This document shows positions 16,919-26,939 of a stretch of DNA of 28,260 bases, one piece after another. A program made the position numbers and the translations under genes. Source of the DNA: Ectocarpus siliculosus. Taxonomy: Eukaryota > Sar > Phaeophyceae > Ectocarpales > Ectocarpaceae. Every line of letters begins with the position of its first letter. Position 1 is the stretch's first letter. The notes beneath the pieces were generated by a model that was not told where the DNA came from, did no database searches, and saw only the letters and a program-made list of their open reading frames with translations. Location of the stretch: the NCBI GenBank assembly GCA_000310025.1, contig FN648970.1, forward strand, positions 517,891 to 546,150, read 5' to 3'.

Positions 16919-17084
16919 AGAGAGGAGTCGAGGTTGATGTTGGGGTCAAAAAGCAGGCAGGCTGCCGGTGTGCATCACCCACGCTGCTGCTCGTCGTTGC
17001 TACCAACACTGCAAGAAGAACCAAGGTGCAACATAGATTCGTCGCCGTATGACCCCTCCCTTCCGCCATGGACCACAACTTCAC
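16354..17084 (-). CDS. Possible 5' exon of uppS with signal peptide and Ser-rich region
   Basis: An open frame starting at 17084 encodes a hydrophobic signal-like segment (CCTLVLLAVLVATTSSS), PACFLTP soon after, and then about 200 Ser/Gly/Arg-rich residues including a Ser run from a (CTG)n tract. It would end at the donor CAAAG|GTGGGATG (phase 2). An acceptor-like CTACTCAAG at about 15856, joined in the same phase, would continue in frame through DRGVLSRG into the uppS ATG at 15838. Phase and order fit, but the acceptor is weak and the region is low-complexity. It may instead be a separate short gene or a chance open frame. Confidence 0.4.
16869..16919. repeat. (CTG)n microsatellite
   Basis: About 13 perfect CTG triplets from roughly 16880, flanked by impure CTG/TGC triplets, encode the Ser run of the possible 5' exon on the minus strand. 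A shorter CTG tract lies at about 16441-16468. Confidence 0.8.
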
Positions 17085-18664
17085 GGCAGCGCTGCTGAGC
17101 TGGAACGCTGGCTGAGCTTGCCAGCACCGAGTGCGAGAAGCTTGTGAGAAGCACCGCCGGGGGTGGCGCGATCTGGATAGTGTGGGGGTACCGATTATCG
17201 TCTGCGAAGCTCAGCTCTCTCCGCTCGCCGCTCGAGAGGCAGGAGCGGCGGAGCGGCATGCATCTCGGCCTCGCACATAGCAGATAGTCGCGTCGCTCTG
17301 GGGTGCTTCACGTCCAGTCCAGCATTCTTGTGCTGCTTGCAGGGTAGAAATTGTGACAGGCCGGAAGTACATTGCTGCGAAGAGCAAGGTGTGAGGAGGA
17401 CGTGGAACCTGCTGCTGCTGCTGACGAGAAACGAAAACACACCGCAGCGAGGGACGAAGCCACGCAACACCAATGGCAGAGCCAGATGTGAGGAACGACG
17501 GTAACAAAGCGCCTATTCTTGAGTAGAGCCATGCAGGACAGTGCACTCAGGGGGTAGAGCGTGCTTGAGTGTATGCAGCGCGCTTAGCTCCTCTAATTGT
17601 GAGCAGCAGCAGCGGTGGGCCCGCTGATGTTGTTGATGTCATGCTGAGAGCAATCAGGGATGTTCTTTGGACAGGACTCACTGCATGAAACTCACTAAGA
17701 ATCACGGTGGCACGGCGGTGTGTGTGTTTATCTGCTGCGCCTCCGAATTTCTCGGAAAAGAATGGAACGATCGAGCTCGAGCGTAGCAATTCGCTACGAA
17801 GCAGTGGCACGCACGTAAGTGCTCCGTCTCCAAATACGTTGCTCAGTGCAGAAAAATGGTTCTTGGACTTCGGACGGAGATGATGGTGTTAAGAGTCGCG
17901 TGGCCCCGCCCACCCCGGTCGTTTTCCATCGCCCATCTGTCGGCATTCATTTTCCAACAAGCGCTCAGGCAAGGCGTTTTTTCAAAACGAACGTCTACTT
18001 TTCTACCGGCGGGGGAGCCCGCGTGCTCTATCGTTTATGCGCTCTCTCTTGCGGTTGGTCCCATCGTAAAATTATCGTTTGGAAAACACCTGCAGCTCCT
18101 GTCCGGTGTCATGCTCTACATAGAGGAGATCTCACCCCGCCTGGACTGGTCTTCAGTTTTCGAATCTCGATTACTCCGCAGCAGAAAAAAAAAAAAAAAA
18201 GAGTGGCGGTGCCGAAAATATCAGGCGTCGTTGGAACCGTCTCGTCGGGAGCGTCCGAAAACACCTCGTTTGACATTCGTGTCGTCTTGGTCATGGAGTA
18301 TCCCACTGCCTGCTGTTCTTGTGAAAGAAACATGGAAATATATATCACGAAATTGCAGCCAATCAGAAGAAACCGTTCGTCTAAATAGTGAAGCTCCTGG
18401 GCACCGCGACGATCACATTTACCGTTTCTGTCTTTGATCCAGAGGATAGTGTAGCCTCCCCCCATGCTACCCCCTCACGGGGTCCCAGTTCATGGCAGAT
18501 AGAAGTGTTCTGTATTTCAACAGCACTAAGGCTGACGACTTTTCATTGGTCAGCCGGTTAGCGCGGTCGATGCTAATAATAAAAACATACACACACGTGT
18601 AGCATAATCTGTTTACATCGCTCTCGTCGTCATCGCCGTCTCTCTCCCCTGATAATGGCAGCAG
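17085..18664. other. Region between uppS and the first visible coiled-coil exon
   Basis: This should hold the 5' ends of two divergent genes. No exon could be tied to either by frame and motif. A short ATG frame at 17762 ends at a perfect donor (CAC|GTAAGT), but its phase 2 does not fit the phase-0 acceptor at 18665. The open frames at 17819-18437 overlap in two plus-strand frames and show no family pattern. An A-run lies at 18185-18199. The stretch 18476-18597 is a dispersed repeat (listed separately). Confidence 0.5.
18476..18597 (+). repeat. Dispersed short repeat with tRNA A-box-like segment, copy 1
   Basis: ATTGGTCAGCCGGTTAGCGC (from about 18544) resembles a tRNA D-arm/A-box, which is typically TAGCTCAGCCGGTTAG. 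Its reverse complement aligns with 23528-23672 over roughly 120 bases and more briefly with 27598-27640. No B-box (GGTTCGANTCC) is found nearby, so this is not an intact tRNA gene. A SINE-type origin is an inference. Confidence 0.6.
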
Positions 18665-18736
18665 GCGGCGGCCCTCCGGAAGGAGCTGGCCATGGTCAAA
18701 GACAAGGCGAAGACGTACATCTCCAAGCTGAACGAG
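18665..18736 (+). CDS. Coiled-coil gene, first visible exon
   Basis: 24 codons: AALRKELAMVKDKAKTYISK then LNE, donor GAG|GTGAAT. It closely resembles part of the next exon, which indicates exon duplication. Because it starts at an acceptor in phase 0 without an ATG at its beginning, at least one earlier exon is expected. Confidence 0.8.
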
Positions 18737-21700
18737 GTGAATAATGATGATGAATGTCGCGAAGGCTCGGGCCATCCCAGGCTTCGGGCGCTCCTGTTGC
18801 TGCGTAGAAACGACTTCGCTGCGCTTGCGATACCCGTTCCCGGATCGGCGGCTATATCGTTCAACTCGCAGAACCTCTTCATTCACTGCTTGATTATTAT
18901 TCCCGTCGTTTTTACTATAGATCCCGGGACAGATTGTAAGTGGGTGTTACCCATCGGTCACCGTTTTCAGGAGTTACATCCCTGCGGCGTAGACAACGAG
19001 CTGCCTCCCGATAAGCTAGCTCGCTATAGCCATCGTGGTTGGGTCGAAGGACAGGGTCACGAGGAAGAATAAATGAGTGAATTGCCAGCGGTTTCTGCAC
19101 GATATATCGCCTTGGTTCCCGCCCTCACGAGGCCCGGGGTTGCTGCATCGTGATTGATCATGTTTTCGTTGCGAGCACTGCTGACCTGCACAATGTTTGG
19201 TGGCGGTGTGTTGAACTTGTTTTGCCAGGAGAAAGCGGCGCTTGCGAAGGAGCTGCAAGACAAGTCCAACGTCCTGGCCGGGGTGAAGGATAAGACCAAG
19301 GCGTACGTGGAGAAGCTCAACAAGGACAAGACGGCGGCGTTGGCGGTCCTCGAAGACCAGGTCCGTCTGTATGCAGAGAAACAGACTGGTGCCATTTTTT
19401 TTATTTGTTTGGGCTTCTGTATTTTCTTCTAGTGCCGTGTCGTCCCGCGGGACCAGACTTGATTAGGGATAGTTGGTTCCCATATGATGGAACGCGCGTG
19501 CGTTCGCAGCGGTATGCTACCCTGGTTCTTTGGTGTCGACTGGTCACCCCCCTCACGTTGGTTCGAAGACGACGACCCGTTGTTGAGGAATTGCTTCTCC
19601 CGGGGCTAACAATAAACACAAAAGCTTCTGTCGCCCCTAGAACTCCGCCTGTCCCGTTGAACACCCCGACCACCACTTGAGACCGATGTTGCGGGACTCG
19701 ACCCGCTTACTCTTTAAGATGGTTGTTGGATTCATGCACACGCTGTCCCTCTTTTGTTTTGATTTCCCCTCACTGCCGATGAGACGGGCATTGGGCTCCG
19801 GTCCTCGCGCGGTCCGGCCGAACGCTTGTGTGGCAGTCTTGAAAGGGGACGCGTCTTTGTACCCTTGGATGGGGGCTTACCTCTGGTTTCTGGTACATGT
19901 CTCGGCGTCATTATTGTCGACCGCGTGGTCCCTTCTTTTCGTTCTTGTGGCTGTGTTTTGTTGGAATACTGTAGGTGAAGGACAGAGACGGGCGGTTGCT
20001 GCGGGCGAAGGAGCTGCTGCAGGCCAAGCTGGCGGCCAAAGACGAGGAGCTCCAAGCGGCGCAGGTGCGTTGTGGTTGTCTTTCCTTTCTGGTTGTTGTC
20101 CATGTGCGTCGTTCGTGGCATGGTGTATTATGGTTGCGTACAAAGAAATACGTTCCTTGGCTTCTCTTTTTGTGTGCCTTCCGCTGTCCCGGGTTGTTTC
20201 TGAACTCGACTTGAAGTATTAACGTTTCCATTCCTCTCCCAGACAGCGCACAGTCTGCACGCAGCGAGTTTTCCCTCTGCCTTCGGACTACCGGACATGT
20301 GCGACATTTTGTCCTGTCCCGCGTCCATTTAAGAGGCTTCTTTTTTGCTAAAGACAGGTTTGGGGGCTTGATAACATCACCACTACATATCACTGCATGG
20401 GGTAGGATCCGATCATGTCTTGTAAATGCACGCCCTTCGGGTACAGATGCACACCGTGTACAACCAACCTGACAACTTTTGCCCAACAACTTGTTGGTAT
20501 GTGTCAGGCGGAGGCTAAGACCCTCCGGGACCAGGCCGAGTCAGCTGCGGCGGTGTCAGGCCACGACCCCCAAGCAAACGGAGGCAGCGCCGGTGCTGAT
20601 TCACCGAGTGAGGAGGCCGTGGCGGCGGCGCGAGCCGCTGCCGAGGAAGAGATAAAGTCTCTGAAGGGGGAGTTGCAGCGTGTGTCGGAGGCGTTGGAGG
20701 CATGTGAAGCGTCCAGGACTGAGACCGAGACTCTTCTCGCCGAAACCAAGCAGGTGTGTGCGTGTGCGCGCGGCGGACGGTTGTACACAGGTTGATGAGA
20801 GGAAGCCTTGAGTGCTTTGAAGTCAGTCGTACTTGGGGGGGAGGGAGGGCAGGATCCGTGTTTGTCTGCGGGACCCCTAGTGACACCACCCAGGGAAGCA
20901 CACGCCAGTTTCTCCACAATATCTCGGTGATTCGAACCACCCATCTGGCGAGATTGTTGTAGCAGAAAGAATGTAGGCGGGGGGGTTAGGTCCCAAAGCT
21001 TCTACCTACCAACACGAGCGTGTAGACGCTATTCACATGCACGCCTGATAGTATTCCGAGGGCCCTTCGACCTTCTTTTCCTTCCGCACCCTGCGCGCCG
21101 GGATGCGGCACGCCCTCTTCCTGTCTGCGCTTCCTTGTGCGTCTCCTTTATACCTCCTTCCCTACTGGAAGCCACACTTGCTGAGTTGAATCTCATCATG
21201 GGTGTATGACAAGACCACTTCTCTGTGTGCGTATCCACGCGGCTAAATCTCATAATCGATACCGGGATCCAACTCACAGGCAGCGGAGGAGGCCACCGGG
21301 AGGGTGACGGCCGCGGCGGGGGGGCGGGACGACGCCTTGGCTCGTGCAGAAACCCTGCAGGCCTCCCTGGAGGCAGCGGCCGCCGCTGCGGCCGCCGCTG
21401 AGAGCGCGGCGCGACAAAAGGCGGAGGAAGAGCTGGAGGAGGTTCGAAGAGGTTCTGCCTCGGATTTGGAGCGGGAGCAGGTGCGGGGTGGGTGTTGTCG
21501 GCCTCTCTTCTGTGCGCGGCGATTGGACGGCGGTTGCAGTCTTGATCTGGACCGCTTTTTTGTGTGTAGCAGTCTAGCTCTGTATAGCTGGCCCATCTCT
21601 TGTCATTTGGATGACGTGGCTTTTTGCGCATAGTTTGGCTTGCCGGTGTTTGCAACCGGCCCGCCCGTGGTGCCTTGTTACATACAACTCGCAAGAATGC

Positions 21701-24700
21701 CTCACCTCTGTCCCTCGGGTTCGCCCCGCTGCTGCGCGAAATGACTAGTCTTCTCTGGCGTTCATACTGAGCATTCATGCTGCTGCCCTCCGCGTGCCCC
21801 CCCCCCTCTTCTCGTCCGTTCATGACCCGACGTACACCCACAACCAAGGCTGCCGTGAGGGCCCTCGAGGAGCGCCTCGCGCAGGCGCAACAGGCGGCGC
21901 AGTCCGCGGCCGAAGGCCTTCGGGCGGAGCTGGCCGACAGCGAGGCCGCTAGGGCGGAGGCCGGAACGGCCGCGGCGGATTCCCTCGCCAAAGCGGTGGC
22001 GGAGGCAACCGAAGCGGCGGAGAAGGAAGCCGCCGCTGATGCTAGCGATGCAGCGGCGGCGGCGGCGGCGGCGCAAGAGTCAGCGGCTGCGGCGGCAGCA
22101 GCACAAGAGTCGACGATAGAAGAGCTGCGGTCGAAGCTGGCCGAGAGCGAGGCCGCTAGAATGGAAGAGTCGGGGGACAAGTCGGAGGCGGCGGCGGCGG
22201 CGCTTTCGCAGGCGGAAGCTGGTAGGGCCGAAGCCGAGTCGGAGGCGGCGAGGCGGGAGGAAGCCCTTAGAGCGCAGGTGGCGGGCATGGAGGTGGAGGT
22301 TGCCAGTCTTCGGGAAGAGCTTCGCGTTGCAGAGGAGGAAAAAGAAGTCGCGGCAGCGGCGGCAGCGGCGGCAGCGGCGGTGGAGAAGGACACGGACGGG
22401 GCCGGGAGCTCGGCAGAAGGGTCGTGTGTGGCGAGCGGCGAACCGCCGGTAGCTGCAGTGGACAGCACCGACGGGGGTGCCGCAGAAGACGGTGCGGCGG
22501 CGGCGGCGGCGGCGGCGGACGCGAAGGAGGAGGTGGATGCCCTCGTCCGTCGCATCGCCGCCCTAGAGGAGGAGCTGGCAACGTCGAAGCTTGCTCTGCA
22601 CCGGCAGGAGGAGCAGGCGGCGGCAGCGGCAGCGGCAGCGGCAGCGGTGGAGGCGGCGACGGCGGGTACGGAAGAGGAGATGGAGGCAATACGGGAACGT
22701 CTGCGGGTTGCGGAGCAGGAGACAGCGGACCTGTCAGCAGAGCTGTCGAGCGAAAAGGAAGCGGCAGCGGCGGCAGTGACGGCGGCGGCGGCGGCGGCGG
22801 GTACGGAGGAGGAAATGGAGGTACTACGGGAACGTCTGCGAGTTGCGGAGCAGGAGACAGCTGATCTGTCGGCAGAGCTGTCGAGCGAAAAGGAAACGGC
22901 AGTGACGGCAGCGGCGGCGGCAGCGGCGGCACTAGAAGCGACACAAGCGGCGAAGGACCAAGAGACCGCGGAAGAGGCGGCGACGGCAAGCGCGGCGGCG
23001 GCGGCATCGGAGGAGGCCCTCAACGCCGCCCGACGCGAGACCGAAAAGGCCTTGGAGGATTCCGACAAGCAGGCCGAGGAGCTCTCGTCGAGGCTGATGG
23101 GCGCCCTGGAGGAGCGGGAGGAGGGCCGACGGCGCGAAGCCGCCGTTGCGAAGGAAGCCGGACGGCTCCGGGAGGAGCTGGCGGGGGCCACGGGGGAGCT
23201 CGAGCGGGCGCGGGCCGAGGTGAAGGGCCGGGACGCCGCGGCGGACGAGAGCGCCAGCGTGTGGGCCAGCAGGGTTAAGGAGTTGGAGGAGAAGATGGAG
23301 GCGGCGGAGGCAGGAGCTGTCGAGGCCGTCAAGGCTCTAGAGGACGCGCTGACGCAGGTACGCACCATGAGAGGGAATTGTGGGTTGCAGCAGCAGCAAC
23401 CATCGCGTTTTGCTTTGTTTTCTCTGGCCGCGGGTGGCAGCAGCGCCCCCTTCTGTCGTTCTGGCCAACAAGCCAGGTCGCCGTGTCGTCCACCCGGCCT
23501 CAAACCTGGCGGCTTCCGGTTCGCGCTGACACAGACAACGCTGTGTGTGTGTGTGTGTTTTGTTACAGCACCGACCGCTCTGACCGGCTGACCAATGAGA
23601 ATACCTCAGTCTCAGTGAGGTTGAAAACGAAAAACGATCTACAGCGAAGGCCATGATCTGGAGGCCCGTCAGGGGGCATCATGGGGGAGGCTAAGGGTGT
23701 GTGTGTGTGTGTGTTCAGGCGTATGTTCAAGGGCATGAGTTGTTTCGTTTGCTCCCCGTCTGTGCCTTGGCGGTTCCATCCTCCCGCAGCGCTTTCGCGC
23801 CGCTCGCATGTTGCGTGCCTTTCCTGCCCGTCCCCCGCGTGTCTCATCCGCATCTATCACTTGTTGGTTGCGCGATCACAGCGGGAGCAGGAGGCGGAGC
23901 GGCTGACGGAGGAGGCGGCAGGGCTAAGGAAGGAGACGTCCCTCGTTAAGGCGGAGCTCGAGGCTAGGGGCGAGGCCTTGCGGCAGGTCAGAAACGCAGA
24001 CTGCAAACACGCTATGCATAGAACCAGAACCCTTTTTATTCTAGGCCGTTGGTGGCGTCTCGTTTCCGTTCGTTCGTAGATATCTACGGCGGTGCCACGA
24101 GGTGTGTGTGCAGTACATTGCCTGGTGCACGCGAGCCTTCTTTTTTTTTTCGGAAGTCGTCACTACTGTATGTGCAGCTGCTGTGTGCGAAAAGGTGGCC
24201 ATTGAACTGGAAGCCGGTCTCACGTGTTGGATGGCAACAAGTGTGTAGTATCAGAGGACAACTCTGTCTACCGTGTTCAGACCACGCTGGACCTGGCTTG
24301 TCTGCCTCTCTGACCTCCCGTTCGAACACCACCTCGTTAATTTCTATTTTTTCTTTCACCACTTGTGACCACGGAAGGCGTCGGTCAGTTGGACCGGTAC
24401 GGGTATCAGGAGGTACTGAGTAGAGACCAAACGTTTTTTAGTTTGAAGACAACATCAGCAACAACTCTGTCTACTGTTTCCACAACACACTGGGCCTGGC
24501 TCGTCTGCCTTCCTGACCTTTCGTTCGAACAACGCCTCCTGGTATTTTTTTACACCCACCTTACGGTTTTTAATGCGAAGACAACAATAACAATAACAAC
24601 AACAGCAACAACAACAACACTAACAATAACCCCATCTACTGTTTCCACAACACACTGGGCCTGGCTCGTCTGCTTCTTTGACATTCCGTTCGAACACCGC

Positions 24701-25999
24701 CTCCTTCTATTTTTTATGCCCACCGTTTCGGAACGGTTTTTAATTTGAAGACAACAACAACAACATCAACAACCTTATCTCTACCTTGCCTAGGCCAAGC
24801 TAGACCTGGCCTCCGTGTTGGAGGACTCCACCGCCACCGGCGCGAAGCTTTCGGAGGCGAGGTCGTCGCTGGAGAAGACACAGGCGGCCCTCGTGGAGGC
24901 CGAGGCGAGGCTGGAGAGCGAGAGCGCCGCTAACGCCGGGCTCAAGGCCGCGGTTATGGAGACGAACGAGGTACAGCAGTCGTGGTGGTCCTGATATATC
25001 GCTTTGTAGTGACTGACAAAAATCACCGCGTTATACATTGCAAAAAAGCATTGGGCGGCTTTTGTTTTCGGTCTTTATGTTTTTGGTGTTTGGGACGCAA
25101 TATCGGGACCCGCGCTGTTGGGGGAAGGTCTCTGAAGACAAGTTTAGTACTTCGAGTAGGCCAGGTTTTTGCGCTAAGGGTTTTTTACCGCGACACGCCG
25201 GGAACTGCGCTATTCGGGACAGCTATTGCTGCACGTTTTTTTTTTCCGCCGGAGATGGGGAGCTGGCTCTCTCTTATTTTTTGCACCGTTTCATTTGGTT
25301 GAGTTTTTTGTTTTTTGCAGAACAGCACAGGATTTACCGTTGTGCGACAAATTTCTGTGATCGTTTTGGCGTGATGATGTGTGGGTTTTTTACCTTGCCG
25401 CGGAAAAAATGCAACCCTCGTGTCATTGTTGTGCTCGATAGTTTGCTGTAGATATCATTCATGTATCTAGGAGGCGAGCGCACTCTTCAGGGCTGGAGAA
25501 GGCTTCTTTTGGGACCGGCGTATGGAGAACTGGTTTTCTTGTCGCGGCTATGTCCCTTGCTGAATGAATCCTTTTTCGCAATTCTAGCCGTCAAGGCCAC
25601 CTGCTGCGCGGGGAAAGCAACCTAGGCTGAGAAGTCATCACCCCACAGACAGCTTTTTTTGTTTGAAAGTCCAGGTTTTTTTTGTTTTCGGTTGCTGCTG
25701 CTTTTCTTTGTTTTTCCTGCCGCCCGAGGCACCAGCCGTCACGAAGTAGGTCGACGAGACGTAAATATCGTTGGTATGAAGAGTAGAGCGAGGCGTCGGC
25801 GGAGTGTTTATTTTTTGTTGTTGAATGCCGCGGATCCCCCTATACACTGATTGGTCTGGGTACATACCCTCATCCCCGCCCACTGTTCAATCGCTTGTCG
25901 ATGAGGAGATGTTACTGCCCTTTGCTGCTGCTGAAGCCCAAGCTTGGTGTTTTCTCACCGCCATCAATGCCGGAATGGTAAAGAGGAACGTGACTGACC

Positions 26000-26056
<57 letters not shown>

Positions 26057-26698
26057 CGCTCTCCCCCGTATCGGTTTGCCGCCCGTCCCCAACAGACCGT
26101 GTCGAAGCGAGTGGACGTCCTCCGAGACGCTATCGAGAAGGTGGAAGCGGAGCGAGACGCCGCCGCCGCAGACGTAGCCTCGAGCAAGACTCAGCTCCAA
26201 GCCCTTCAGGCCCAGGTACAGACGGAGAATATCCTCGTGGTGAAACGCCAATACATATTGGGTGTAAGGCTCATGTGATGCTGCCTCAACAGGCTCCACC
26301 TGAACACAACAGTAGCAACCAGCAGCAGCGTTTCTGTCGGCCGGACGCGAAACATTTGTTAGCAGTTGACAACGGAGATCACGCGTGCTTTTACAAGCTC
26401 ATCAATATGTCTACCTTTGGGTTGGAGCGTTACGGCATGCCTTCCGCCATGGTGACACATGATACTTTTTTTGTTTCTTCTTATTTTGGTCGGTGGTCGC
26501 GGTGGCGAGACAGGTGGCGTCCCTGCTGAAAGAGAACGCTGGTGCGAAGACGGAGGCCGGGCTGAGGGTGGGCGACCTGCAGCAGCGGTTAACGGCGGCC
26601 CAGGACGAGCTTGGTCGAGAAAGAGAGGCGATCGCCGAAAGAAAGGTGCTTGGTGCTGCTGGATGGCGCGGCCCGTTTCAGCCGGGCAGGTTTAGTTT

Positions 26699-26739
<41 letters not shown>

Positions 26740-26897
26740 TTGTTGTTGTTGCTCCAGTTGTCGTTTCTGCTGCTGCTGCCGCTGGCGGCAGATGTTATTG
26801 TTGCTGCGGGTGGTGTTCATTTTGTTGTTGCTGCTGCTACTGCTGCCCGCTGCTGATGTTACTGTTACTGCGGTTGGTGTTGATGTTGTTGCTGTTG

Positions 26898-26939
<42 letters not shown>

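Noticed and set aside
17762-17814. A short ATG exon ending in a perfect GTAAGT donor, as the start of the coiled-coil gene
   Set aside because: The donor is phase 2 whereas the first recognised coiled-coil acceptor is phase 0. An intermediate exon would be needed and none was found.
17819-18437. Two overlapping plus-strand frames of nearly 190 codons
   Set aside because: They overlap each other in different frames, run through an A homopolymer, and show neither coiled-coil character nor any known motif.
18540-18575. An intact tRNA gene
   Set aside because: Only a D-arm/A-box-like segment is present. There is no B-box, no anticodon arm in the right position and no acceptor stem pairing.
21029-23503. 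An 824-codon open frame on the minus strand, the longest in the window
   Set aside because: It is antisense to the large coiled-coil exon. The openness comes from GCN/GAG-rich codons, whose complement (CGC, GCC, CTC) rarely makes stops. The product is a Ser/Ala/Arg mixture with no family motif, and the plus-strand reading has consistent splice sites and heptads.
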